Origin: Microvirga sp. Mcv34
GTDB taxonomy: Bacteria > Pseudomonadota > Alphaproteobacteria > Rhizobiales > Beijerinckiaceae
Assembly: GCF_024519725.1 (NCBI RefSeq)
Contig: NZ_JALJRK010000012.1
Coordinates: 38,466 to 102,465 of the forward strand
Reading direction: 5' to 3'
Length of the DNA: 64,000 nucleotides
Positions within the stretch are counted from its first letter, which is position 1; each line of letters starts with the position of its first letter. Shown one piece after another: positions 1 through 8,189 of the stretch. A model generated the notes under the pieces. It saw only the letters and a program-made list of their open reading frames with translations. It searched no databases and was not told where the DNA came from. The translations under genes and the position numbers were made by a program.

Positions 1-550
1 GGGCAAGGCGCACGTAATGCGGCAGGATCACCAGCGCCACCGCCAGCATGGCGTTCATAAGGCCGGGACCCAGCACCGCCACGATCACGATGGCGAGCAG
101 AAGGCTCGGCAGGGTGAGGACGATGTCCATCAGGCGCATGATGAAGATCTCAGTCAAGCCGCGGAAGAAGCCCGCAACGAGACCGAGCACCGTGCCGATG
201 ATGATGGAGATCGTCACCACCACGATGCCGATCAGGAGCGACAGGCGCGCGCCGTAGATCATGCGCGAAAGGATGTCGCGGCCGATCGGGTCGGTGCCAA
301 GCGGATAGGCGAGCGAGCCGCCCTCCTGCCAGAACGGCGGCTTCAGGGCGATGGTGGTGTCGGTGATGTAAGGCGAGTGCGGCGCGAGCACGTCGGCGAG
401 CAGCGCCACGAGCACCACCACGACGATCACGACGAGCCCGGCGACGGCACCGTGGTTGGCGCTGAAATAGCTCCAGAACTCGCGCAGCGGGTGGGGAGGG
501 GTGGCCGTCGGAGCTGCGACAGCCGGGGCTTCCATGGTTTCAGTGGTCAT
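1..550 (-). CDS. dppC: Peptide ABC transporter permease DppC-like (3' part missing)
   Basis: Inner-membrane permease of a dipeptide/oligopeptide importer. The reverse strand from the ATG at 550 reads MTTETMEAPAVAAP, then a typical OppC/DppC N-terminal membrane segment (ANHGAVAGLVVIVVVVLVALLADVLAPHSP). It continues with the GTDPIGRDILSRMIYGARLSL stretch found across this permease family. About 183 residues are present; the gene runs off the left edge. Its ATG overlaps the dppB stop as ATGA, so the two are translationally coupled. The substrate range (di- or oligopeptide, or 5-aminolevulinate/haem) cannot be told from the permease. Confidence 0.9.
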   Translation of the reverse strand, partial: MTTETMEAPAVAAPTATPPHPLREFWSYFSANHGAVAGLVVIVVVVLVALLADVLAPHSPYITDTTIALKPPFWQEGGSLAYPLGTDPIGRDILSRMIYGARLSLLIGIVVVTISIIIGTVLGLVAGFFRGLTEIFIMRLMDIVLTLPSLLLAIVIVAVLGPGLMNAMLAVALVILPHYVRLA

Positions 551-1557
551 CGCGTATGCCTGATACGAGGATTGATGAGACCGTAGGCAAGGTCGACGAG
601 AAGGTTCACGCTCATCACGACAACGCCGAGGAGCAGGGCACCGCCCTGGAGCACCGGATAATCGCGGCGGAAGATGGCATCGATGAGCCATTTGCCGACG
701 CCCGGCCAGGAGAAGATGGTTTCCGTGAGGATCGCGCCGGTGAACAGCACGCCGACCTGCAATCCGATCACCGTCACGACGGGGATGAGCGCGTTGCGCA
801 GGGCGTGCAGGGCGATGATCCGGAACCGGGGCAGGCCCTTGGCCTTGGCGGTGCGGATGTAATCTTCGCCCAGGACCTCGAGCATGGCGGAGCGCGTCAT
901 GCGGGCGATCACGGCGAGCGGCACGGTGCCGAGCACGATTGTGGGAAGGATCAGGTGGTTCACCGCCGACCAGAAGGCTTCCGGCTCATCCGAGAGCAGG
1001 GTGTCAATCAGGAGGAAGCCGGTTACCGGCTCGATGTAGTAGAGCACATCGATGCGGCCCGAGACCGGCGTCAGGTCGAACTGCACCGAGAAGAGCAGGA
1101 TGAGAATGAGACCCCACCAGAAGATCGGCATGGAATAGCCGGTCAGCGAGATGCCCATCACGCCGTGGTCGAAGATCGAATTTCGTCGGATGGCCGCGAT
1201 GATGCCCGCAGGAAGCCCGATCACGAGAGCAAAGAGGATCGCGCAGAGCGCCAACTCGACCGTTGCGGGGAACAGCGACGAGAATTCGTTGAGAACGGGC
1301 TCCTGGGTGATCATCGACTTGCCGAGATCGCCCTGCAGAACGCGGGACAGATAGATCCCGTATTGCACGAAGATCGGCCGGTCGAGACCATATTCCTTCA
1401 GGAGCTGCTCATGGCGCGCAGGATCGATGCCGCGCTCGCCGGCAAGTGTTTCGATGGGATCGCCCGGGACCAGGCGGATCAGGAAAAAGGCCAGCAGCGT
1501 GATCCCGAGGAAGGTCGGTATGATCAGGCTGACGCGAGTGAAAATGAATCTGAGCAT
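547..1557 (-). CDS. dppB: Peptide ABC transporter permease DppB-like
   Basis: Inner-membrane permease that pairs with DppC. The 336-residue product begins MLRFIFTRVSLIIPTFLGIT, the usual DppB start, with the first membrane helix at residues 8-30. It has the family's periplasmic LVPGDPIETLAGERG segment and a late cytoplasmic EAA-type loop (DYIRTAKAKGLPRFRI, about residues 225-240). The open frame extends upstream into dppA, but that part does not resemble the family. The start at 1557 gives normal family length (about 339). It lies 65 bases after dppA and is separated from it by a terminator-like hairpin. It overlaps dppC by 4 bases. Confidence 0.93.
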   Translation of the reverse strand: MLRFIFTRVSLIIPTFLGITLLAFFLIRLVPGDPIETLAGERGIDPARHEQLLKEYGLDRPIFVQYGIYLSRVLQGDLGKSMITQEPVLNEFSSLFPATVELALCAILFALVIGLPAGIIAAIRRNSIFDHGVMGISLTGYSMPIFWWGLILILLFSVQFDLTPVSGRIDVLYYIEPVTGFLLIDTLLSDEPEAFWSAVNHLILPTIVLGTVPLAVIARMTRSAMLEVLGEDYIRTAKAKGLPRFRIIALHALRNALIPVVTVIGLQVGVLFTGAILTETIFSWPGVGKWLIDAIFRRDYPVLQGGALLLGVVVMSVNLLVDLAYGLINPRIRHTR

Positions 1558-1573
1558 CGTCTGAACGTAAAAA

Positions 1574-1603
1574 GGCGGAGCGGCTTTTTTGAGCCGCTCC
1601 GCC
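1574..1603 (-). terminator. Intercistronic terminator/attenuator between dppA and dppB
   Basis: Perfect 12-bp inverted repeat (1574-1585 and 1592-1603) with a 6-base loop. Read on the minus strand it is followed immediately by five T (1569-1573). This is an intrinsic-terminator shape placed between the binding-protein gene and its permease genes. It would let more dppA than dppBC message accumulate, a common arrangement in ABC operons. The structure is seen; partial read-through is inferred. Confidence 0.8.
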
Positions 1604-1622
1604 GTAGGTTGAAGGGATGAGC

Positions 1623-3224
1623 TTACTTGCCCTTGATGTCCACGCCGTAGAAGGTGTGGCGACCGAACGGCGAGAGCTTGAAGTCCACGACTTCCTTGCG
1701 GATCGGCTTCAGCTGCACGGCGTGAGCCACCGTGAACCAGGGAGCCTGCTCCTTGAACACCACCTGGGCCTGCTCGTAGAGCTTGGTGCGCTCGGCCTGA
1801 TCGGTCGTGACCTTCGCCTTGGTGACGAGATCGTCGAACGGCTTGTAGCACCACTTGGCGATGTTCGAACCCGAGTTGCTCTGCGCCGAGGCGCAGCCCA
1901 GCAGGGTGTGCAGGAAGTTGTCCGGGTCGCCGTTGTCACCGGTCCAGCCGAGCTGGGCCATCTGGTGCTCGCCGGCCTGAGCCCGTTTGCGGTACTCACC
2001 CCACTCGAAGCTCTTGATCTCGGCCTTGACGCCGATCTTGGCGAGGTCGGCCTGCATCAGCTCGGCGATGCGGCGGGCATTCGGGTTGTAGGGGCGCTGC
2101 ACCGGCATGGCCCACAGGTCGGTCTCGAGGCCGTTCGGGTAGCCGGCTTCCGCCAGGAGCTTCTTGGCGGCTTCGGGATTGTACTCGTCTTCCTTCACGT
2201 TGTCGTTGTACGACCACATGGACGGCGGGATCGGGTTCTTGGCCGGAACGCCCGAGCCGAGGAACACGGCGTCGACGATCGCCTTCTTGTTCATGGCCAT
2301 GTTGAAGGCCTTGCGGACGCGCACGTCGTCGAAGGGCTTCTTCGTGGTCTGATAGGCGAGATAGCCGATGTTCAGGCCGGGCTGCTCGAGAATCTGGACG
2401 TTCGGGTCCTTCTTCATGGCCTCGAGGTCAGCCGGGTTCGGATACGGCATGACGTGGCATTCGCCCTTCTGGAGCTTCGCCCAGCGCACGGAGGCGTCCG
2501 GGGTGATCGAGAAGACGAGGTCGTCAAGGGCGGCTTTGCCGCGGAAGTACTCAGGGAAGGCCTTGTAGCGGATGATCGCGTCCTTCTGGTACTGGACCAG
2601 GTAGAACGGACCCGTGCCGATCGGCTCCTGGTCGATCTTCTCGGGGCTGCCGGCCTTCATCATGGCATCGGCATATTCCTTCGACTGAACGCTTGCCCAC
2701 ATCATGGCGAGGTTGGCCAGGAACGGGGCCTCGGGCTGGTTCAGGGTCACGCGAACGGTATAGTCGTCAACCTTCTCGACCGACTTCAGGAGCTTGGGCA
2801 TGCCCATGTCGCTGAAGTAGGAGTGGTTGGGGCTGGTGACCTTGAAGTAGGGATTCTCTTCCTTCCACTGACGCTCGAACATGAACACGATGTCGTCGGC
2901 GTTCATGTCGCGGGTCGGCTTGAAGTTCTTGCTGGAGTGCCACTTCACGCCCTTGCGCAGGTGGAAGGTGTAGACCGTGCCGTCAGCGGAGACGTCCCAC
3001 TTCTCTGCGAGGCTCGGCTGAACCTTCGTGCCGCCGCGCTCGAATTCGACGATGCGGCTGTAGATCTGTTCGCTGGCGTCGAAGGAGGTGCCGGTGGTGT
3101 TCACGCCGGGATAGAAGTTCTCCGGGCTGCCCTCGGAGCAGTAGACAAGGGTCTTGGCTGCCAGCGGAGCAGCGGCCAGGAAAGCCGGAACGCAGATGGC
3201 TGCGAAAAGGGCTGATTTTTTCAT
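1623..3224 (-). CDS. dppA: Periplasmic dipeptide-binding protein DppA-like
   Basis: Extracytoplasmic solute-binding protein (family 5) of 533 residues that delivers peptides to DppBC. It has a Sec signal peptide ([23 protein letters not shown], cleavage near residue 23). The mature start [17 protein letters not shown] closely resembles DppA proteins. Further matches are the [20 protein letters not shown] core and the C-terminal [23 protein letters not shown]. There is no lipobox. GAGGA lies 8-12 bases before the ATG. It is the first gene of dppABC; the ATPase genes dppD and dppF would lie beyond the left edge if present. Confidence 0.95.
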   Translation of the reverse strand: MKKSALFAAICVPAFLAAAPLAAKTLVYCSEGSPENFYPGVNTTGTSFDASEQIYSRIVEFERGGTKVQPSLAEKWDVSADGTVYTFHLRKGVKWHSSKNFKPTRDMNADDIVFMFERQWKEENPYFKVTSPNHSYFSDMGMPKLLKSVEKVDDYTVRVTLNQPEAPFLANLAMMWASVQSKEYADAMMKAGSPEKIDQEPIGTGPFYLVQYQKDAIIRYKAFPEYFRGKAALDDLVFSITPDASVRWAKLQKGECHVMPYPNPADLEAMKKDPNVQILEQPGLNIGYLAYQTTKKPFDDVRVRKAFNMAMNKKAIVDAVFLGSGVPAKNPIPPSMWSYNDNVKEDEYNPEAAKKLLAEAGYPNGLETDLWAMPVQRPYNPNARRIAELMQADLAKIGVKAEIKSFEWGEYRKRAQAGEHQMAQLGWTGDNGDPDNFLHTLLGCASAQSNSGSNIAKWCYKPFDDLVTKAKVTTDQAERTKLYEQAQVVFKEQAPWFTVAHAVQLKPIRKEVVDFKLSPFGRHTFYGVDIKGK

Positions 3225-3272
3225 TACCTAGGTCCTCTGAGACGGCTCTACTCGTGGCCGTTCTGTGACGGA

Positions 3273-3301
3273 GTTAAGGTGCGAAGCTCCGATAAAGTCA
3301 A
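3273..3301 (-). promoter_or_regulatory. Candidate sigma70 promoter of dppABC
   Basis: On the minus strand TTGACT (3296-3301) and CTTAAC (3273-3278) are separated by 17 bases. This resembles the alphaproteobacterial TTGAC-N17-CTATAT pattern, and transcription would start about 40 bases before dppA. The flanking 3300-3350 is clearly AT-rich, with a short inverted repeat (TCCAT/ATGGA, 3306-3321) that could be an operator. The call rests only on matching by eye. Confidence 0.35.
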
Positions 3302-3417
3302 TCTGTCCATGAAACAATGGATAATTTTTAAAAGAAATTTACCATTTTCTGCCGTAGCGGCAGCTGGAATCAGCGGGCGGGAGCGTCAATTTTCCGCGAT
3401 TCCACGCCACTCTCGCC

Positions 3418-3445
3418 AAAAGTGGACAGAACACTTTTTGTCCAC
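3418..3445 (-). terminator. Terminator of the chemosensory operon
   Basis: Inverted repeat GTGGACA/TGTCCAC (3422-3428 and 3439-3445, 10-base loop), followed on the minus strand by TTTT (3418-3421). It lies 23 bases after the stop of the last hybrid-kinase gene (3469) and before the dppA promoter. It therefore separates the che-like operon from dppABC. Confidence 0.6.
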
Positions 3446-3468
3446 AATCCACGGTTCCTCCAGGAATG

Positions 3469-5385
3469 TCAGGCGGACGAACCGTGATCCTGGTCCATGC
3501 GGGCCGCCTCGGTGACCTTCGCGGCGAGATCTGCGCGGCTGAACGGCTTGTGAAGCATCAGGTAGTCGTCCGGGAGCCGCTTCGGATCGGCATATCCCGT
3601 CACCAGGAGGATCCCGAGGCCAGGCCGGATCTCCCGCGCCTTGTCGGCGAGGTCGGTTCCCGTCATGCCGGGCATCGCAAAATCGGCGATGAGGAGGTCC
3701 AGCTGATGATCCGCCTTGAGGATATCGAGGGCCGACAATCCGTCCGCGGCCTCCACGACCCGGTGCCCCATTTCTGTCAGGTAGGCAGCCGTGACCGTCC
3801 GAACGTCGGCGTCGTCATCGACGAGAAGAATGCGCACCTTGGGCGCGTCGTGGGCGACCGCCTGCTTCTCCTGAGGCCCCTTCTCCTGTTCCGCGGCGGC
3901 GCGGGACAAGTAGAGCTCCACCGTCGTACCCGATCCGACTGCGCTGTGTATGGTTACGGTGCCGCCGGATTGCTGCGCCAGGCCGTACACCATGGGCAGC
4001 CCGAGGCCTGTGCCCTTGCCCACCTCCTTGGTGGTGAAGAAGGGTTCGAGGACACGGGTCAGGACCTCCGGAGGAATGCCGCTTCCGGTATCCACGACCG
4101 AGATCACCACATATTCGCCGCCGCCCAAATCAGGGATCCGGCCTTCGTCGACCGTTTCGTTCCGGGTCGAGAGGGTCAGGATGCCGTTCTCGGCCATGGC
4201 ATCGCGGGCATTGATGCACAGATTGAGAATCGCGAGTTCGAGCTGGTCCGGGTCGACCATGGCGGTCCACAGGCCCTCGCTGAGATGCCGTTCGATCCGG
4301 ATCACGCCGCCCAGGGTGCGGGTCAGCAGATCGTTCATGCCGGTGATGACCTGGTTCACATCCACGGCCTGAAGCCGCAGGTCCCGCTGGCGGCTGAAGC
4401 TCAGGAGCCGCTGGGTCAGAGAGGCGCCCCGTTCCGCCGCATAGGTGGCGTTCTGCAGAAGCCGGGTCAGCCGGGGATCGTCGGGAGCCCGGCGGGAGGC
4501 GAGATCCAGGCTGCCGAGGACGGCCATCAGCAGGTTGTTGAAGTCGTGGGCGACGCCGCCCGCGAGGGTGCCGAGAGCCTGCATCTTGTCCGCCTGTCGC
4601 AGGCGCATTTCCATCAGCTTGCGCTCGGTGATGTCGCGCTCGATGGTGGCCAGGTTCGTGACGGTGCCCGCCTCGTCCAGGATCGGAATGTGGTTGATGA
4701 GGATCCACTGGGTCGTGCCGTCGGGTGCGGTCCGCTCCTCGACCACCTCGTCGGGCGTGCGCGCCGCAATGGCCCGGCGCTCAGCCTCCTCGATCATCGT
4801 GGCACGCTCCGGCGAGATGTAATCCCGCTCCTTGCGGCCCAGGCAATCTTCCGTACCGCAGCCGAGGCTTCGCGCCTTGCTGGCGTTCAGGCGCACGAAG
4901 CGGCCCTCCAGGTCCTTGAACGAGATCAGGTCGCCCGTGCTTTCCATCAGCCCGCGCAGAAGCGCCCGTTCCGTGTCGAGCTTGCGGGCCAGCATGCGTC
5001 GCTGGTAGGCCGCCGCCACCATGTTGGAGAGGGCGGCCGGATCCCAGGGCTTCGGCACATAGGCCATGATGCGGCCCTTGTTGACCGCGCCGATGACGGC
5101 CTTGAGATCCGCATACCCGGTCAGGAGAATGGCATCGGCATCGGTCTCGTGGCGCGCCTGGGCCAGGAACTCGTCGCCCTGCATCTCTGGCATGCGCTGG
5201 TCCGAGATGATGATGGCGATGTCGGGTTCGTGCCGAATGATGTCGAGTGCCTGCATCGGCGAGGATGCGGTCAGGACGCGGTAGTCGTTCTCGAACAGAT
5301 CCTCGAGCGCAATCAGGATATCCGGCTCGTCATCGACGACCAGAATCGTACCATGGGTTGATTTCATCTCGCTCGACAAGGTCAT
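3469..5385 (-). CDS. Hybrid sensor kinase REC-PAS-HisKA-HATPase-REC
   Basis: Cytoplasmic hybrid histidine kinase of 638 residues with no membrane segment. Domain order: receiver (about 10-130, phospho-acceptor D62 in SDQRMPEM, conserved Lys in PKPWD), PAS (about 145-255), HisKA (H280 in GGVAHDFNN), HATPase (N-box ILNLCINARDAM near 387-398, GTGLGLPMVYG near 458-468), and a C-terminal receiver (D568 in IADFAMPGM, KPFSR). It is the last gene of the chemosensory cluster and overlaps the upstream kinase by ATGA. The position suggests an output or feedback kinase in place of the diguanylate cyclase WspR used by Wsp systems. Rhodospirillum centenum Che3 similarly carries a hybrid kinase (CheS3). Partner and output are unknown. 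MKSTHG (residue 7) is an alternative start. Confidence 0.9.
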   Translation of the reverse strand: MTLSSEMKSTHGTILVVDDEPDILIALEDLFENDYRVLTASSPMQALDIIRHEPDIAIIISDQRMPEMQGDEFLAQARHETDADAILLTGYADLKAVIGAVNKGRIMAYVPKPWDPAALSNMVAAAYQRRMLARKLDTERALLRGLMESTGDLISFKDLEGRFVRLNASKARSLGCGTEDCLGRKERDYISPERATMIEEAERRAIAARTPDEVVEERTAPDGTTQWILINHIPILDEAGTVTNLATIERDITERKLMEMRLRQADKMQALGTLAGGVAHDFNNLLMAVLGSLDLASRRAPDDPRLTRLLQNATYAAERGASLTQRLLSFSRQRDLRLQAVDVNQVITGMNDLLTRTLGGVIRIERHLSEGLWTAMVDPDQLELAILNLCINARDAMAENGILTLSTRNETVDEGRIPDLGGGEYVVISVVDTGSGIPPEVLTRVLEPFFTTKEVGKGTGLGLPMVYGLAQQSGGTVTIHSAVGSGTTVELYLSRAAAEQEKGPQEKQAVAHDAPKVRILLVDDDADVRTVTAAYLTEMGHRVVEAADGLSALDILKADHQLDLLIADFAMPGMTGTDLADKAREIRPGLGILLVTGYADPKRLPDDYLMLHKPFSRADLAAKVTEAARMDQDHGSSA

Positions 5386-7106
5386 GAAACAATATGCCTC
5401 GGGATCGTGATGGTGAAGCAGGCGCCTCCCTGAGGGCCTGCATCCACCGCAATCGATCCTTTGTGGGCCTGGACGACGCTATAAGCGATGGCGAGGCCAA
5501 GTCCAGTTCCAGACCCTACGGGCTTGGTGGTGAAGAACGGTTCGAAGATGCGCTCCCGCAATTCCCCTGGAATCCCCGGCCCTGTGTCGCTGATCTTGAT
5601 GGTATAGGTTGTCTCGTCGCTCTCAGTTTCAATGTCTATGCCGCCGGTTCCCTTGATCGCATCGGCGGCATTGCCGACGATGTTCATGACGACCTGGTTC
5701 AGAAGGGCAGGCGAGCAGTAGAGATCCGGAGCCGCGTTGTAATGGCGGCGCACATCGATCCGGGTGCCGAGCTTGTGACCCAGAAGGGCCAGGACGGTTT
5801 CGATCGATTCCGGCACGTTGACCGTCTGGAAATCGCCTTCGTCCAGGCGGGAGAAGCGTCTCAGATTGAGGACGAGCTCCTGGATCCGGGCAAGGCCCAG
5901 CTTCATGGCGCCGACCCGGTCGCGCGATTTCTGCACCTGCCGCTCGAGACCTGCCTCCGGCGGGAGCTTCGCGGCGATTTCCGTCAGCAATCTCTCCACG
6001 GTTCCCTGATGGGCCTGGATGAACGCGAGGGGATTGTTGATCTCATGGGCAATGCCCGCCACCAATTCGCCGAGGGACGCCATCTTGGCGGCCTGGACGA
6101 GCTGCGCCTGCGTGCCCTTGAGGAGATCGTTGGCTTCCGCCAGCTCGCGATTGGCATTGGCGAGCGCCTCGGCGGAGGCGGCCTCCGCCCGGGCCTTGGC
6201 GAGGGCCAGCTCCCGCTCGCGCAGCTCCGCCTCGATGCGCCAGTTCTCGTCCTGCATGAGCTTGCGCCGGACGAGCGCGCGGATGCGCACGCGCATCACG
6301 TCGGCCTCGACCGTGGAGGGAACGATATCGTCGACCCCCGCGGCAAAGGCCCGTGCGAGCAGATCGCCGCCATCTTCGTGGCCGAGGCCCACGATGGCGA
6401 AGCTCGGGGCATCCGTGCCGGGCAGGGGCGCAAGGCCGCGATAGAGGTTCAGCTGCCGGCACAATTCGATGCCGTCGAACCCCGGACTGAGCAGGTTGAC
6501 CAGGACGCAGTCCCAGGTGGCTTCCCGTTGGCGGACGAACCGGAGCGCCTCGGCCGGTTCCGAGGCGGGCGTCACCGCGTAGCCTTCATGGGCCAGCAGG
6601 TTCTGAAGGTAGGCGCGGTGGGTCGGGCTGTCGTCCACGATCAGGACGCAGGCCCGGCGGAAGGTGCCGAAACTCGGCGATTGCCGCTCTTCCTGGGAAT
6701 TTCCGATCGGAGACGAGCGGCGGCGCAGAAGGGCCTTGATCCGCAGCACGATCAGGTCCTGCTCGGCGGATTTGGAGATGTAGGCATCCGCGCCACTCTC
6801 CAGGCCCTGCCGCTCGACGGTCCGTTCCCTGGCTTCGGTCAGCATGATGACCGGGATCGCCCGCGTCCTTACGTTGAGGCGCATCTGGCGGGTCAGTTCG
6901 TCTCCGTTCATGCCGGGCAGATGGTAGTCGGCGATGACGAGATCGGGCAGCTTCTCGTTCAGGCTGTCGAGGGCGGCCTCCGCGGTGGACCGCCAGGAGA
7001 CGTTGAACCCGTTCGTCTCGAGCATGTGGCGCAGCTGAAGGGCCTGGGTTTCCGAATCCTCGACCAGGAGAATCTCGGCCGCCTGAGCGACGGAACCGGC
7101 GCTCAT
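5382..7106 (-). CDS. Sensor kinase with two N-terminal receivers (second degenerate)
   Basis: The 574-residue cytoplasmic kinase has the order REC1-REC2-coiled linker-HisKA-HATPase. REC1 (about 10-128) keeps D60 ([12 protein letters not shown]) and K112. REC2 (about 152-280) aligns with [12 protein letters not shown] but has N204 where the phospho-acceptor Asp should be ([13 protein letters not shown]) and no conserved Lys, so it is a pseudo-receiver. An Ala/Glu-rich coiled coil follows (about 285-340). HisKA has H354 ([12 protein letters not shown]), and HATPase ends in [11 protein letters not shown]. The open frame extends to 7733, but family similarity begins at [19 protein letters not shown], whose ATG overlaps the cheB stop (ATGA). 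REC1 is a plausible target for phosphate from the CheA-type kinase; this is inference. Confidence 0.9.
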   Translation of the reverse strand: MSAGSVAQAAEILLVEDSETQALQLRHMLETNGFNVSWRSTAEAALDSLNEKLPDLVIADYHLPGMNGDELTRQMRLNVRTRAIPVIMLTEARERTVERQGLESGADAYISKSAEQDLIVLRIKALLRRRSSPIGNSQEERQSPSFGTFRRACVLIVDDSPTHRAYLQNLLAHEGYAVTPASEPAEALRFVRQREATWDCVLVNLLSPGFDGIELCRQLNLYRGLAPLPGTDAPSFAIVGLGHEDGGDLLARAFAAGVDDIVPSTVEADVMRVRIRALVRRKLMQDENWRIEAELRERELALAKARAEAASAEALANANRELAEANDLLKGTQAQLVQAAKMASLGELVAGIAHEINNPLAFIQAHQGTVERLLTEIAAKLPPEAGLERQVQKSRDRVGAMKLGLARIQELVLNLRRFSRLDEGDFQTVNVPESIETVLALLGHKLGTRIDVRRHYNAAPDLYCSPALLNQVVMNIVGNAADAIKGTGGIDIETESDETTYTIKISDTGPGIPGELRERIFEPFFTTKPVGSGTGLGLAIAYSVVQAHKGSIAVDAGPQGGACFTITIPRHIVS

Positions 7107-8179
7107 TCGCCTTCTCCTCGCGCCAGACGCAGGATCCGGGGGCCGATCAGGTCGAGGGGCAGGCTGACATTGACGCCGCCCAGGCGGGCTGCGGCGGCGG
7201 GCATGCCGTAGACGACGGCGGTGCTTTCGTCCTCGGCCAGTCCATAGCCTCCGGCCTGGCGCAGCTCGACGAGGCCTTGGGCGCCATCCTCGCCCATGCC
7301 GGTGAGGATGACCCCGAGGCCCCTCCGGCCGACAGACCGGGCCATCGACTGGAACAGCATGGTGGCGGAGGGCCGCTGGTTGCCCAGGGGAGGTTCGGCA
7401 CTCACCTTCAGGGTCCCGGCAGGGGAAAGCAGCAGGTGCCGGTCGCCGGGCGCCACATAGACGGTGCCCGCAGCCGGGATCTCCTGATCCTGAGCCAGGC
7501 GGACCTTCAAGGGCAGCAGTCCGTTCAGCCAGGAGGCGAAGCCCTCCATGAACGGAGCGCCCATGTGCTGGACGAGGAGGACCGGCAGCGAAAAGTCCGC
7601 CGGGAGAGCCCCCAGGACCTTCGCGAGGGCCGGCGGACCGCCCGTGGAGGCGGCGATGCCCATGATGCTCGGGCGGGCCGCGCTCCATTCCGGTTCGCGC
7701 CTGGCAGGTGCGATCGTCGCCTTTTCTCGCCATGGCGCGAAGGAGCGCTGCCGGACCACCGGGACCTGGCTCATGATGTAGAGCTGGGTGCAGATGGTGC
7801 TGGCGATCCCCGCATAATTGGCGCTGGAGAGGCCGACGGGCTTTTCCACCACCGTGAGCGCGCCCGCCCGCAAGGCATTCATGGAGATCTTGAGGGAGGA
7901 ATCCTCGATGCTGTCGGCGATGACCACGATGGGGGTCGGGTGTTCCGACATGATCCGGCGCGTCGCCTCGAGCCCATCCATACCGGGAAGGCGGATATCC
8001 ATGGAGACCACGTCCGGTTCCACGCGGCCGATCTCCTGGAGGGCCTCCTCGGCCGAGCTGACGGCGGCCGCGACCACGAGGCGGGGATCGCTGGCGATGA
8101 TATGGACGAGCAGCTGACGGACGACGAGGGAATCCTCGACGACCATCACACGCACCCGTGTCTGAGACGCCATGCTCAT
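7103..8179 (-). CDS. cheB: Chemoreceptor methylesterase CheB
   Basis: Protein-glutamate methylesterase of 358 residues that demethylates/deamidates receptors when phosphorylated. The N-terminal receiver (about 8-125) has E15/D16, D61 (VVSMDIRLPG) and K113 (VEKPVG). The methylesterase domain (about 172-350) has the catalytic triad S178 (ASTGG), H205 (VQHMG) and D298 (GMGEDGA). It starts 10 bases after the CheA-type gene and overlaps the next kinase by ATGA. With the CheR downstream of one CheW, it gives the module a complete adaptation pair. MASQTRV (residue 3) is an alternative start. Confidence 0.96.
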   Translation of the reverse strand: MSMASQTRVRVMVVEDSLVVRQLLVHIIASDPRLVVAAAVSSAEEALQEIGRVEPDVVSMDIRLPGMDGLEATRRIMSEHPTPIVVIADSIEDSSLKISMNALRAGALTVVEKPVGLSSANYAGIASTICTQLYIMSQVPVVRQRSFAPWREKATIAPARREPEWSAARPSIMGIAASTGGPPALAKVLGALPADFSLPVLLVQHMGAPFMEGFASWLNGLLPLKVRLAQDQEIPAAGTVYVAPGDRHLLLSPAGTLKVSAEPPLGNQRPSATMLFQSMARSVGRRGLGVILTGMGEDGAQGLVELRQAGGYGLAEDESTAVVYGMPAAAARLGGVNVSLPLDLIGPRILRLARGEGE

Positions 8180-8189
8180 CGCCGCATAC

